Shown here in pieces: positions 26,343 through 35,603 of a DNA stretch of 64,000 bases. A model generated the notes under the pieces. It made no database searches. It was not told where the DNA came from and worked only from the letters and a program-made list of their open reading frames with translations. Position 1 is the first letter of the stretch, and every line of letters begins with the position of its first letter. The DNA is taken from NCBI GenBank assembly GCA_028866895.1, contig JAGWHF010000005.1, forward strand, positions 86,249-150,248, in the 5' to 3' direction. The position numbers were made by a program, and so were the translations under genes. The stretch is from Nitrososphaerota archaeon. GTDB taxonomy: Archaea > Thermoproteota > Nitrososphaeria > Nitrososphaerales > Nitrosopumilaceae.

Positions 26343-27320
26343 ATGGATTTTTCTGTGCAAGCAGAAATAAGAGCGGAGAGCAAGCCACCCGAGGCCACAA
26401 AAAAATTCGACGTTGTAATAATAGGCGCAGGACCTGCAGGATATACCGCCGCAATTTATACCTCAAGGGCCAAGAGGGAGACGCTCGTAATCTCCGGAAT
26501 CCTTCCCGGCGGCCAACTCATGCTTACAACGGAGGTCGAGAACTTTCCAGGGTTTGCCGAGGGCATCATGGGTCCAGACCTTATGACCGCCATGAGAAAA
26601 CAGACCGAGAGAATGGGTGCCACAATAATCGATGACGAGGTAGTAAATGTCGACTTCAAACGAAGTCCCTTCAAGATACTCACGAATGCCGAGGAATACG
26701 AAGCAGATGCAGTCATAATAGCCACAGGGGCGAGCCCGAGAAAGATCGGGGCAAGGGGTGAGCAGGAGTTCAGTGCAAAAGGCGTATCATATTGCGCAAC
26801 CTGTGACGGCCCGTTCTTCAAGAATCAGGAACTAGTCGTTGCAGGAGGAGGCGATTCAGCTATGGAGGAGGCCATATTCCTTACAAAATTTGCCAAGAAT
26901 GTGCACATCATCCACAGAAAAGACAAGCTTAGGGCAAGCAAGATTATGCAGGACAGGGCTTTTGAAAACACCAAGATAAAGTTCCACTGGAATTCAATCA
27001 TCGAGGAAATACGCGGTAAGGAAAAGGTAAGCCAAGTAACGATAAAAAATGTCACTACCAACCAGACAGAGGTGATGGATGTCGGCGGCCTATTCGTGGC
27101 AATCGGTCACGAACCAAATACCAAGATGTTCAAGGGCCAGATCGAGCTTGACGAACAGGGGTACGTAGCACTGAGGAACCATACCCATACAAGCGTTGAA
27201 GGCGTATTTGCTGCAGGAGACGTCCATGATCATAGATACCGCCAGGCCATCACCGCGGCAGCATTTGGTTGCATGGCAGCAATAGATGTAGACAGATACC
27301 TCTCAGAGAGAATCAAATAG
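26343..27320 (+). CDS. trxB: Thioredoxin reductase
   Basis: The 325-residue flavoprotein has FAD motif VIIGAGPAGYTAAIYTSRA, the redox-active CATC in YCATCDGPFF, NAD(P)-binding VAGGGDSAMEEA and the C-terminal FAD motif GVFAAGDVHD. It transfers electrons from NAD(P)H to thioredoxin. The N-terminus has about 20 extra residues (MDFSVQAEIRAESKPPEA) before the fold. It is convergent with cysK with no space between stop codons. Confidence 0.95.
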   Translation: MDFSVQAEIRAESKPPEATKKFDVVIIGAGPAGYTAAIYTSRAKRETLVISGILPGGQLMLTTEVENFPGFAEGIMGPDLMTAMRKQTERMGATIIDDEVVNVDFKRSPFKILTNAEEYEADAVIIATGASPRKIGARGEQEFSAKGVSYCATCDGPFFKNQELVVAGGGDSAMEEAIFLTKFAKNVHIIHRKDKLRASKIMQDRAFENTKIKFHWNSIIEEIRGKEKVSQVTIKNVTTNQTEVMDVGGLFVAIGHEPNTKMFKGQIELDEQGYVALRNHTHTSVEGVFAAGDVHDHRYRQAITAAAFGCMAAIDVDRYLSERIK

Positions 27321-28322
27321 TCAATAAAGCGCTGAAGGCGAGAGATGCTTTGCATCATGGAGGCACCTGTCAAATTCTTCCGGCGTGAAAACCCCCTGCT
27401 GCCCGTACAGACTTTTGAATTTCTTGCCGTCGTCAGCAAAAATACCTACGACGCATCCCTCGCTTATCCCGTATTTCTTCATAGCACAATAAACAGCAGC
27501 GGATGACGGACTTGCAAGTATTCTTTCATTTTGGAATATTTCCTTCACAGATGAAAACGCCTCCTCGTTTGTGATGGTCATCCAATCGTCTACTACATCC
27601 TCCCTCTTGAGAAAAAGTTCTGGTTTTGCAGACTCTTCGAAGTTTCTCAGGCCCTGAATCAGGTGGTTTTGTTGCGGCTGTACGGCAATTATTTTCACAT
27701 CCCGGTTTTTCTCCTTTAGATAGGCGCCTATCCCCGTTATAGTCCCGCCCGTTCCAACCCCCGAGAAAAAGTGGGTTATTTTTCCGCCAGTCTGCTTCCA
27801 TATCTCTGGGCCAGTCCCACTGTAATGTCCCATGAAATTTGCCTCGTTAGCATACTGGTTTGGAGAGAAGTATTTGTCCGGCCTTGCGGAAGCTATGGAT
27901 TTTGCAAGTGCTATGCTCTGGTCAGTGCCAGCCCCCACCTTCGGGCACAAATCATCGCTTGTCTGATACAATGTGGCCCCAAGCAATTCTATTATCTTCT
28001 TCGTCTCTTCACTTGCCTTTTCCGGAATTACGATTTCAACCTTGTATCCAAGCAGTTTTGCAATTCCTGCGAGGGCAATCCCAGTATTTCCCGAGGTGGG
28101 CTCTATTATCACGCTGTGGCCTCTTTTTATGAGACCTTCCTCTTCCGCGCGCTTTATCATCCAAAAGGCCGCCCTGTCCTTTACAGAACCAAACGGATTA
28201 TGAGATTCAAGTTTTGCATAAAAATCGACGCTTTCATTTGAAAGCGACTCGAGTTTTACTAGTGGCGTATTACCAATTTTTTTCAACAGCCCCTCGGCAT
28301 CTTTGAGTGCCTCGATGGTCAA
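27321..28322 (-). CDS. cysK: Cysteine synthase family PLP enzyme
   Basis: The 333-residue product is a fold-type II PLP enzyme. Lys48 in HNPFGSVKDR is the Schiff-base Lys, PTSGNTGIALAG is the substrate loop, and SGVGTGGTITGIG is the phosphate-binding loop. It makes cysteine from O-acetylserine or O-phosphoserine plus sulfide. Cystathionine beta-synthase is a family alternative. The TusA-like gene directly upstream (4 bp gap) supports a sulfur-transfer role. Confidence 0.92.
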   Translation of the reverse strand: MTIEALKDAEGLLKKIGNTPLVKLESLSNESVDFYAKLESHNPFGSVKDRAAFWMIKRAEEEGLIKRGHSVIIEPTSGNTGIALAGIAKLLGYKVEIVIPEKASEETKKIIELLGATLYQTSDDLCPKVGAGTDQSIALAKSIASARPDKYFSPNQYANEANFMGHYSGTGPEIWKQTGGKITHFFSGVGTGGTITGIGAYLKEKNRDVKIIAVQPQQNHLIQGLRNFEESAKPELFLKREDVVDDWMTITNEEAFSSVKEIFQNERILASPSSAAVYCAMKKYGISEGCVVGIFADDGKKFKSLYGQQGVFTPEEFDRCLHDAKHLSPSALY

Positions 28323-28326
28323 GATC

Positions 28327-28533
28327 CTATTTCACCTTCTTGATAATAAATTCAAGATCCTTTCCGGATTTGTTTATGCTAACCAACTGGTGCCCATTTC
28401 TGTTAACCCATCTTGAGATATCCTCCTCCGAAGCAGGATCATCGGCGATGATTTTCAGTGTGTTGCCCACCACCATCCTTTCCATCTCAATCTTCGTCCT
28501 GAAGACTGGTTCTGGACAAAACATTCCGCGCAC
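28327..28533 (-). CDS. TusA/SirA-like sulfur carrier
   Basis: The product has the family signature R-G-x-x-C-P-E-P-V (RGMFCPEPV) with its sulfur-binding Cys, followed by a small alpha/beta fold ending in LEFIIKKVK. GTG 28533 would begin inside the usual D-x-R-G motif. The frame is open for 13 more codons upstream (SPTKTVDVRG) with no ATG, GTG or TTG, so an ATT start or a short N-terminus must be considered. It sits immediately before cysK, consistent with sulfur delivery. Confidence 0.8.
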   Translation of the reverse strand: MRGMFCPEPVFRTKIEMERMVVGNTLKIIADDPASEEDISRWVNRNGHQLVSINKSGKDLEFIIKKVK

Positions 28534-28704
28534 ATCTACTGTCTTGGTAGGAGATAACTCAGAAATGCCTCTTCACCAATATAACAAAGGCTTTCAATGC
28601 AATATTAAATGTTATTCATGAATGAGGCACTGAAGTAACGGCGGCTTGCCCAGAAATCTTTTTTCCCATGAAGGGGTTCCCCCCATACGCATTGTGCCTC
28701 CCAG

Positions 28705-29625
28705 TCAGATGAGAATCATAGGCAGGATGGCCCTAAGGTTTCGTTCATAGAGGATGTTATAATCCTGATTCTTGAAATTAATCTTGTTGGAAAGCCTTGC
28801 CGTAAGGTGTACCGCAATCTTGTACACCGCTGTCCACACCACGCTGTCCGGGTTCGACTGGAATGCCTCAATGAGAAAGTTGCATATGCCTGTAAGATGA
28901 GGGTGGTTTTCCTTGAAATACATTATGATGTCCTCCTTCGAATTTTCTATTTTGTACCGTGCATGCTCTATCATCTCGCTGCTTGTAATGTACCCCGTAC
29001 AACCTATTGCAACCTTTCCTTTCCTCATGGCATTCAAAATCCCCTCCAATGTGTTTTCCGCCTCTATGATGTTCGTAGACCTTCCCAGCGTGGATACCAC
29101 GTGTGAATCACTTCCCGCCACTGCCTTCATCTTGTTTGCCTTTGCGAATTTGTAAGCCCTAAGGTTGGAGTACCTGTCAACGTTATTGCTGTTGAACGCC
29201 TCTATGAGGTCACATAGTAGCGCCTTCTCCCTTAACCCATTGTTCAAGGCGAAGGGATGCGGCGCGCATGAAATTGCACCTTGGGAACGTATGATGTCAA
29301 GCACCTCCTCAAGGCCCTGACCGGGTTTTATCTCTGATGTCAGACCGTATGCCAATACATGGATTCCCTGGTCCGTCGTAATCTCCTCACCCGGATAAAC
29401 CTGAACATCCTTGAACTTTTGATGATCCTTCTTGTAGCGCAGGAGCTGGTCGTACCCATCAAGCGTGTTGTGATTTGTAATAAAAAAAGCGTCAAGACCT
29501 GCCTGATATGCCTGTTCGATCTGTTCCGACACCTTTACCCCACAATCATAGGGGGTTTCTTTGAGGCCGAGGTGAAAATTTGAAAACTCGTTGTGGCAGT
29601 GCAGTTCTGCCCTTAGATCATCCAA
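28705..29625 (-). CDS. PHP-domain metal-dependent phosphoesterase
   Basis: The 306-residue product shows the four PHP motifs: ELHCHNEFSNFHLG, FITNHNTLDGY, YPGEEITTDQGIHVLAYG and, later, GSDSHVVSTLG, with CAPHPFALNNG between. These give the nine metal ligands of the family. Members include histidinol and nucleoside phosphatases and PolX/YciV-like nucleases. No extra domain is seen, so the substrate is open. It is a single gene with short flanking gaps. Confidence 0.85.
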   Translation of the reverse strand: MDDLRAELHCHNEFSNFHLGLKETPYDCGVKVSEQIEQAYQAGLDAFFITNHNTLDGYDQLLRYKKDHQKFKDVQVYPGEEITTDQGIHVLAYGLTSEIKPGQGLEEVLDIIRSQGAISCAPHPFALNNGLREKALLCDLIEAFNSNNVDRYSNLRAYKFAKANKMKAVAGSDSHVVSTLGRSTNIIEAENTLEGILNAMRKGKVAIGCTGYITSSEMIEHARYKIENSKEDIIMYFKENHPHLTGICNFLIEAFQSNPDSVVWTAVYKIAVHLTARLSNKINFKNQDYNILYERNLRAILPMILI

Positions 29626-29680
29626 TGATTAGTGATTCCACCAAACTTTGAATATAATCCTTGTTTTCAAAAACAACCAA

Positions 29681-30421
29681 TCACCGAAAGAGGTCCTCGG
29701 ATCGCTGTCTTATGAGCACATCTATCTTACTTTTAGTTTTAGAAAACCCAAAATTTCTAATTATGCAGATGGGTGTACGAAGTGATTTTCCCATTACAAG
29801 TTCCGTTGCGGAAGATAACTCATCAGCAATCGCGATTGCAGTCACCCGAAGCAACCTCCCGAAACTATCAGGTTTTCCAGCATAATCAAGAATAGGCTCC
29901 ATCCCAGACAGCCCGATTGCCACATTTGTCTGGCCCTGCCTGAAAGGGCGGCCAAACGTATCTGATATCACTATTGCAGTATCCTTGCCGGTTTTTTGTT
30001 TTATCTGTCTGCGCAGCGATTCAGCAGAAAGATCGGGATCAGCAGGCAACAATGTTGCGCTCCCCTCCGGCACGTTGCTCTCATCCACGCCAGCATTTGC
30101 GCAAATGAAACCATGGAAGGTTTCCGAGATTATTATGCCATTCCGCATGCGCACGATACGTTTTGTTTGTCCCATTATCAATTCCATAACACGTGGATCT
30201 TTGCCATATTCGCTTGCTATTCCCGTTGCAAGAAGTGACGGCTTGACATCGGAAAGATTTATTGTGCGCCCCTCTTGCTTGGAGATGATTTTTTGGGTGA
30301 ACATTATGATATCGTTATCTTGCAGTTCCGGCTTCGTTTCGGATTCCAGCATAAGGCCAACAAGATCATCCCCGACCCCGACCTCCTTGTCAATCTTAAC
30401 TGGAATGAGCTCCAACACCAT
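29681..30421 (-). CDS. cofE: Coenzyme F420-0:L-glutamate ligase
   Basis: The 246-residue product has the CofE opening LELIPVKI followed by VGVGDDLVGLM, the TQKIISKQEGR motif, and the metal/GTP blocks DESNVPEGSATLLPADPD and VISDTFGRPFRQGQTNVAIG. The enzyme adds gamma-linked glutamates to F420-0. Presence of CofE fits F420 use in Nitrososphaerota. Other cof genes are not in the window. Confidence 0.94.
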   Translation of the reverse strand: MVLELIPVKIDKEVGVGDDLVGLMLESETKPELQDNDIIMFTQKIISKQEGRTINLSDVKPSLLATGIASEYGKDPRVMELIMGQTKRIVRMRNGIIISETFHGFICANAGVDESNVPEGSATLLPADPDLSAESLRRQIKQKTGKDTAIVISDTFGRPFRQGQTNVAIGLSGMEPILDYAGKPDSFGRLLRVTAIAIADELSSATELVMGKSLRTPICIIRNFGFSKTKSKIDVLIRQRSEDLFR

Positions 30422-30461
30422 CTAGAAACTTACTGGCCCCACTTCTTAAAACCATATTCCC

Positions 30462-31112
30462 TCAGGCAACAGTCTGGAGCTGGATCTTGAGCCCGTAGTG
30501 TCTGTTGATGATACCTATTAATTTTGAGAGGTCCTTCTCTTCGAGGGTTACGGTAGCTAGGTCCTTCACCAAATCTTGGGCCCTGAAGGCCACTCCAAGC
30601 CCGCAGATGTTAAAGAGTTTGATGTCGTTTGCCCCGTCAACCACTACAACAACATCCTCCTTCCTTTCCTTCCACTCCCTTATCTTAATCAAGGCAGACC
30701 TGGCCTTGTCAGAATCGACGTTTATTATCACGTCATCGAGTTTTCCATTTTCGAATACCAGCTCATTTGAAAAGACGTAATCAAGCCCTAGTTCCTCCTT
30801 CAGCCTGTCTGTCATTATGGTAAAACCTCCCGAGACCGCCATGACTTTCCATCCTGCTGCCTTTAGCGCACTGCATGCCTCTCGCGCCCCCGTCATGACT
30901 TTGAGCGAGTCAGCAACCTCTCTGCATGTCTCGTAGTCTATACCTCTGAGAAGTTCGATTCTTTTTCGAAGTCCGTCCTCCCAGTTGATCTTTCCTTCAA
31001 TCCCTCTCCTTGTAATCTCCCAAATCTCGTCTTGTTTGTTTATTTTTTCTGCAAGTATCGGAAGGAACTCGGCATCAAGCAGTACTCCCTCCACATCGAA
31101 AATTGCTAACAT
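30462..31112 (-). CDS. serB: SerB-like HAD phosphatase with D-x-E-G motif
   Basis: The 216-residue product follows the phosphoserine phosphatase plan: motif I IFDVEGVLLDAEFL (Asp6, Glu8), motif II AVSGGFTIMTDRLKEELGLDY and motif III/IV VVDGANDIKLF. The second Asp of the usual D-x-D is Glu, as in ThrH-type phosphoserine/homoserine phosphotransferases. Either phosphoserine hydrolysis or the ThrH reaction is possible. It lies 40 bp upstream of cofE on the same strand. Confidence 0.82.
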   Translation of the reverse strand: MLAIFDVEGVLLDAEFLPILAEKINKQDEIWEITRRGIEGKINWEDGLRKRIELLRGIDYETCREVADSLKVMTGAREACSALKAAGWKVMAVSGGFTIMTDRLKEELGLDYVFSNELVFENGKLDDVIINVDSDKARSALIKIREWKERKEDVVVVVDGANDIKLFNICGLGVAFRAQDLVKDLATVTLEEKDLSKLIGIINRHYGLKIQLQTVA

Positions 31113-31211
31113 CAGTTTCTGCTTTGTGGAATGATTCAGAATATATTAATCTTAAGCGATCTCAGTGCCGGCCACCACTAGCAATATATTCAAGATGTCA
31201 AGATAAATGTT

Positions 31212-31499
31212 ATGAGTGAGCTTCCACACAAATACGAGGTCACAATCAAGTCAGCCACGACAGCGAACCGATTGTCAGATGGTACAAAGGAAGAACTGAA
31301 GGCATCAGGAATGATGGATGACAAAGGAAAATTGAAGTTGAAGGGAGTAAGTCCGAAGATGCTCAAGAAGATGAAAGAGGAGGCTGTCGACTGCCCGGTT
31401 TTAAAAAAGGAAGTTCCCTTTATCCAGTGTTTTGTTTGCTCCAACTTCCAGAGCAGAATTACGGGAAAAGTTCTTTGCAAGGGCGACCCGCTGAAGTAG
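31212..31499 (+). CDS. Small conserved-looking Cys-containing protein, function unknown
   Basis: The 95-residue product has a charged N-terminal two-thirds and a Cys cluster at the end: DCPVLKKEVPFIQCFVCSNF and KVLCKGDP, four Cys in C-x12-C-x2-C-x12-C spacing. This could bind a metal or an Fe-S cluster. It begins at ATG 31212 with a CAATATATTC box about 30 nt upstream and ends 39 bp before proS. I do not recognise the family. Confidence 0.6.
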   Translation: MSELPHKYEVTIKSATTANRLSDGTKEELKASGMMDDKGKLKLKGVSPKMLKKMKEEAVDCPVLKKEVPFIQCFVCSNFQSRITGKVLCKGDPLK

Positions 31500-31538
31500 G
31501 CACAAGGCTCATTAGGGCAGAATCCAAAATGATGTGAA

Positions 31539-32981
31539 TTGAGCAAAGAGATAGGAATTACATCTAAAAAGTCTGAGGATTTTAGCGAGTGGTACACGCA
31601 AGTGGTAATAAAGGCACAACTTGCCGATTATGCACCTGTAAAGGGCCTCATCGTTCTAAGGCCGTACGGGTATTCCATATGGGAGTTTCTGAAATCGTCA
31701 GTCGACCAGAAGTTAAAGGCCACAGGCCACGAGAATGCATTCCTTCCCGTACTCATTCCAGAATCGCTGTTAAGCAGAGAGGCGACCCATTTTGCCGGTT
31801 TCACCCCTGAAGTTTTCTGGGTGACATATTCCGGCGATTCGGAGATCGGCGACAGGCTGGCGCTACGGCCCACATCTGAGACTCTAGCGTACTCAATGTA
31901 TTCAAAATGGATAAAAAGCTGGAGGGACCTCCCCCTCAAAATCAATTTCTGGAACTCCGCCTTAAGAGCAGAGATAAAGGCTACAAAGCCTTTCCTTAGG
32001 ACATCTGAATTTCTCTGGCAGGAGGGCCACACGGTTCATGCCGAAAAGGAGGAGGCCGAAAATGAGGTCACCAGTATACTCGAAATGTACAGAAAGACAG
32101 TAGAGGAAGAACTTGCCATACCCGTCATACTTGGAAAAAAAAGCGACAAAGAAAAGTTTGTCGGGGCAATCTACACCACTACCATGGAATCCATCATGCC
32201 CGACGGCAAGGCATTACAGATGGGAACCTCCCACTTCCTAGGACAGAACTTCTCCAAGCCCTTCGATGTAAAGTTCCTTGACAGGCAAAATGTTGAAACG
32301 TTTGCTTGGCAGACATCATGGGGCATCTCGTGGAGGCTCATCGGTGCACTCATAATGGTTCATGGAGATGACAAGGGACTAGTCCTCCCGCCACGCGTGG
32401 CCCCTATTCAAGCAGTGATAATTCCCATCTACTCGTCACAGGAAGACAAGGATTCAGTTCTTAACAAGGCCAGTGAGATAAAAGAGAACATCTCCAAGGG
32501 AGGCATACGGGTACACCTAGATTCAAGAGACGAGTTCACCCCCGGCTACAAATTTCACGATTGGGAGATGAAGGGAGTACCGCTGAGAATAGAGATCGGG
32601 CCCAAGGACCTCTCCAAAAACAAGGTGGTTCTGGCACGTAGGGACAACATGAAGAAAACCGATGTTGCCTTTGAAGTACTTGTCGATGGCACGATTAATG
32701 CCCTAAATGATATCCAGTCAGACCTTTTCGCCAGGGCAAAAACGATTCTCAGTTCCAAGACCAAGGACGTGACAGAGTTCAGCCAGTTCAAAAAGGAGAT
32801 AGAAAATGGGATGTTTGTTCGCTCTCCGTGGTGCGGCAGCCAGAAATGTGAGGAAACAATCAAGGAAGACACTGGGGCAGATATCAGGGTCATACCTTTT
32901 GATGCAAAATCATCCGAGTTCCCCTGCATAGTTTGCAAATCTCCCTCCAAGACTACCGCCATGTTTGCAAGAGGTTATTAG
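31539..32981 (+). CDS. proS: Prolyl-tRNA synthetase (archaeal/eukaryal type)
   Basis: The 480-residue class II enzyme lacks the bacterial editing insert. It shows motif 2-like LRAEIKATKPFLRTSEFLWQEGHTVH and motif 3 WGISWRLIGALIMVHGDDKGLVLPP. It ends with the zinc-binding C-terminal domain (WCGSQKCEET, FPCIVCKSP) and the usual terminal Tyr. The start is TTG 31539. It charges tRNA-Pro. Confidence 0.95.
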   Translation: MSKEIGITSKKSEDFSEWYTQVVIKAQLADYAPVKGLIVLRPYGYSIWEFLKSSVDQKLKATGHENAFLPVLIPESLLSREATHFAGFTPEVFWVTYSGDSEIGDRLALRPTSETLAYSMYSKWIKSWRDLPLKINFWNSALRAEIKATKPFLRTSEFLWQEGHTVHAEKEEAENEVTSILEMYRKTVEEELAIPVILGKKSDKEKFVGAIYTTTMESIMPDGKALQMGTSHFLGQNFSKPFDVKFLDRQNVETFAWQTSWGISWRLIGALIMVHGDDKGLVLPPRVAPIQAVIIPIYSSQEDKDSVLNKASEIKENISKGGIRVHLDSRDEFTPGYKFHDWEMKGVPLRIEIGPKDLSKNKVVLARRDNMKKTDVAFEVLVDGTINALNDIQSDLFARAKTILSSKTKDVTEFSQFKKEIENGMFVRSPWCGSQKCEETIKEDTGADIRVIPFDAKSSEFPCIVCKSPSKTTAMFARGY

Positions 32982-33043
32982 TTGCAGACGATGCTCCGCA
33001 TGCGACCAGAGATTATATTTAGCAACATTTGGTGAGACGACAA

Positions 33044-33364
33044 ATGTCTGGAACCAGCTCATATCGGGACAGAATATACATAATAAAGGACATCATACTC
33101 ATGTTGGTCCAGTATGGCGAGCTCAACCAGACAGCCCTTGTGAGCTTTTGCGGCCTCAATCTCAAAAAGCACAAGCCCATACTCGATGATTTGGAATCAA
33201 ACGGCCTGATTTCAAGCACTGAAAGACAGCTTGGAAAAAGAACGATAACCATTTACACATGTGCCCCGAAGGGACTGGAATTTTGTAGGACCATTTTGGA
33301 GCCGTATGAAAAGTTATTTCCGCGCAAAAAAGGCGCTATCGAGTCCGGTGGAACCGGGTCCTAG
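33044..33364 (+). CDS. Winged-helix transcription regulator-like protein
   Basis: From ATG 33044 the product is 106 residues with a compact winged helix: YIIKDIILMLVQYGELNQTALVSFCGLN is the first helices, KPILDDLESNGLIS the recognition helix, and KRTITIYTCAPKGLEF the wing. It resembles short archaeal PadR/MarR-like regulators without an effector domain. A TTATATTTA box about 32 nt before ATG 33044 favours this start over TTG 33029. The 3' end overlaps the convergent membrane gene by four bases. Confidence 0.75.
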   Translation: MSGTSSYRDRIYIIKDIILMLVQYGELNQTALVSFCGLNLKKHKPILDDLESNGLISSTERQLGKRTITIYTCAPKGLEFCRTILEPYEKLFPRKKGAIESGGTGS

Positions 33365-33744
33365 TCCTGTTCTAACCCGTAGTCGGAGGCAATTCTCTTG
33401 TCAATCTCGTCTTTTTGCTTCAGATATTCATCATATTTTTGATCCCAAGATTTTAGCATAACATACTGCCTTACACCAGTCGCTATCCACACTACCGAGA
33501 TTGATATGATGACGCCAAGAAGGATCCCAAGAATCGTCCCAAACTCATGCTCATTTTGCAACAGGTCATAAAATTTTGGATGGGTTAGGAGGAATATGGA
33601 GAGGCCCGTTGCAAGCGGCGCAAGTATCAGTGCAGAAACGGAAACGCTAAGAAGTATCCTCCTGATTTCGAGCATTCTCTGGATAAAACTGTCCATAAGA
33701 TCAAGGACGCCAGTCCTTGAAAGGTCATCGTTCCTACCGTCCAC
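33361..33744 (-). CDS. Two-helix membrane protein, unknown
   Basis: The 127-residue product has two hydrophobic segments, about residues 34-54 and 71-90, with a charged C-terminal helix (DQKYDEYLKQKDEIDKRI) likely in the cytoplasm. No catalytic motif is visible. It is followed downstream only by the convergent winged-helix gene. Upstream, 57 bp separate it from the cupredoxin gene. Confidence 0.6.
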   Translation of the reverse strand: MDGRNDDLSRTGVLDLMDSFIQRMLEIRRILLSVSVSALILAPLATGLSIFLLTHPKFYDLLQNEHEFGTILGILLGVIISISVVWIATGVRQYVMLKSWDQKYDEYLKQKDEIDKRIASDYGLEQD

Positions 33745-33801
33745 CCAGCCGGCCCCCCGTTTTGCCCCTTCCGGATGCTTCGCAAGAAAGGATCAATATC
33801 A

Positions 33802-34296
33802 TCATGGATCTACCGTAAGCGATCCCTTCATCTCAGGATGCAGGTTTGAATAGTATGAAAAAGTCCCCTCCTTGTTTGCCATGAAGTTTATTGTTTGAGC
33901 TTGGAAATACCCCAAGTTGTTGGTGTGGACTTTGAACTGATCTATATTGAGGTCCATCGGGGATTTTGTGTCCTTGTCCTCGTTGATGAAATGAAGGGAT
34001 ACCAACGAACCTTGCGGGACATGTATGGCCGCATCTGGCGTGGCTCCCGTCAGGCTTCCCTTCCCCTGCCTGGTAGATTCCTGTTCGTAAATGTAACCCC
34101 TGGTAGGATCATGTGTTCCTATGATGTAGATATTGGTAGGAGTCGCAAATACAGGGTGGTCCACGTTTACAGGCGTCGAAGAGTTTATCAGATAATATAT
34201 GCCCGCCCCAGCCGCTGCTACTATTACCGCCACAAATAATATGGTTCCCCGTGAAATAGACAGGCGCTTTGCCTTGTTTTTCTGCTTTTTTCCCAC
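33802..34296 (-). CDS. Membrane-anchored cupredoxin-like protein lacking the type 1 Cys ligand
   Basis: The 164-residue product has an N-terminal anchor (about 14-36) and an extracytoplasmic beta-sandwich. The C-terminal loop reads SYYSNLHPEMKG. In type 1 copper proteins a Cys three residues before this His and a Met three after it are ligands; here the Cys position is Ser150, with His153 and Met156 kept. It may bind copper in another mode or be structural. Nitrososphaerota encode many plastocyanin-like proteins, so this is a plausible divergent member. Confidence 0.75.
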   Translation of the reverse strand: MGKKQKNKAKRLSISRGTILFVAVIVAAAGAGIYYLINSSTPVNVDHPVFATPTNIYIIGTHDPTRGYIYEQESTRQGKGSLTGATPDAAIHVPQGSLVSLHFINEDKDTKSPMDLNIDQFKVHTNNLGYFQAQTINFMANKEGTFSYYSNLHPEMKGSLTVDP

Positions 34297-34394
34297 TACG
34301 TGATAACAAACCTGTGCGTATATTTATGTTGAGATGAACATAGGTTCGTAAAGAATATTATTCTGGTCTGCGCTACTTTACCGACGATACACCA

Positions 34395-35603
34395 ATGAGA
34401 AAGATAGAGATTGTTTTAATCGCCGTAATTCTCGTTCTTGCCGTTACCATAATAACCCAGTACACAGATGTCAAGAACCCGGGCGATCCCTCGCCGGCCC
34501 AAGTCCAAGGTACGCAGGGGATACAGGAGGCTGCCTTGGCCCAGCAGGAGGGCGCGGCCGGTCAGACGGGTGACGTCCAGCCTTTGACCCAGGACACAGT
34601 CCTGACAAGCCTCTTCAAACGAACCGAAGACTCGGTAGTCCAGATAACAAGCAAGGTTTCAACGACCGACAGCAGCATCATAATAAACGGCCAGCCACTT
34701 TCAAGCCAGTCCACAAGACTTGGGTCAGGATTTGTCTACGACAAAGAAGGGCGAATCATAACCAACAATCATGTCGTAGAAGGGTCCAAGACAGTAAATG
34801 TTACCTTCATCGATGGCAACACATACACCGCCAAAGTGATAGGTACGGACCCAGACAACGACATTGCTGTAATCCAGATAATAGACAATTTCTCGGACGA
34901 GAAGCTCGTGCCCTTGAGCTTGGGAAATTCCTCCCAACTTCAGCCAGGCCAGCAGATTGTTGCAATAGGCAATCCCTTTGGACTTAGCGACTCTATGACT
35001 ACAGGTATTGTGAGCGCCTTGGCGCGCCTCATACCAAATGAGAATTCAAAGTTTTCCATACCTGACGTAATACAGGTAGATGCCGCCATAAATCCCGGCA
35101 ACTCGGGAGGACCCCTGCTGAACCTTCAAGGACAGGTAGTAGGCATGAACACTGCAATCAAGACGAATACGGGCGACTTCTCGGGCATAGGCTTCGCAAT
35201 CCCCTCCAATACACTAGCGAAGATAGTACCCGTACTCATCAAGACTGGAACCTACCAGCATCCATATCTGGGAATAGCAGGACGAACTCTTGACCCCGAC
35301 ATCGCACTTGCCAACGGGCTCCCGCGGAACTTCAAGGGAGTGATAGTAGAAAATGTCGTAAAGGGAGGGCCTGCAGACAAGGCAGGGATCGTGGCTGCGA
35401 CTCTGGACAGCAACAACATACCTCATGGCGGGGACATCATCACGGCAATAGACGGACACCAGATAAAGACAATTGATGACGTAATTGCATACTTGGATGA
35501 TAAAAAGTCTGCAGGAGACAAGGTCACCCTCACAATCGACAGGCAGGGAAAAACGATCGAGGTGAATGTTACCCTTGGCGCAAGGCCTTCGACAACATCC
35601 TAG
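34395..35603 (+). CDS. HtrA/DegP-type serine protease with PDZ domain
   Basis: The 402-residue product has an N-terminal signal-anchor (about 4-22), a Gln/Gly-rich linker, a trypsin-like domain and one PDZ domain (about 300-395). The catalytic triad is visible as NNHVV (His126), DNDIAVI (Asp156) and GNSGGP (Ser237). It likely degrades or refolds proteins outside the membrane. The last 35 bp overlap the convergent alkyl-adenine glycosylase gene. Confidence 0.93.
   Translation: MRKIEIVLIAVILVLAVTIITQYTDVKNPGDPSPAQVQGTQGIQEAALAQQEGAAGQTGDVQPLTQDTVLTSLFKRTEDSVVQITSKVSTTDSSIIINGQPLSSQSTRLGSGFVYDKEGRIITNNHVVEGSKTVNVTFIDGNTYTAKVIGTDPDNDIAVIQIIDNFSDEKLVPLSLGNSSQLQPGQQIVAIGNPFGLSDSMTTGIVSALARLIPNENSKFSIPDVIQVDAAINPGNSGGPLLNLQGQVVGMNTAIKTNTGDFSGIGFAIPSNTLAKIVPVLIKTGTYQHPYLGIAGRTLDPDIALANGLPRNFKGVIVENVVKGGPADKAGIVAATLDSNNIPHGGDIITAIDGHQIKTIDDVIAYLDDKKSAGDKVTLTIDRQGKTIEVNVTLGARPSTTS

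Noticed and set aside
31628-32032. Minus-strand frame over proS
   Set aside because: It is antisense to conserved class II synthetase motifs.
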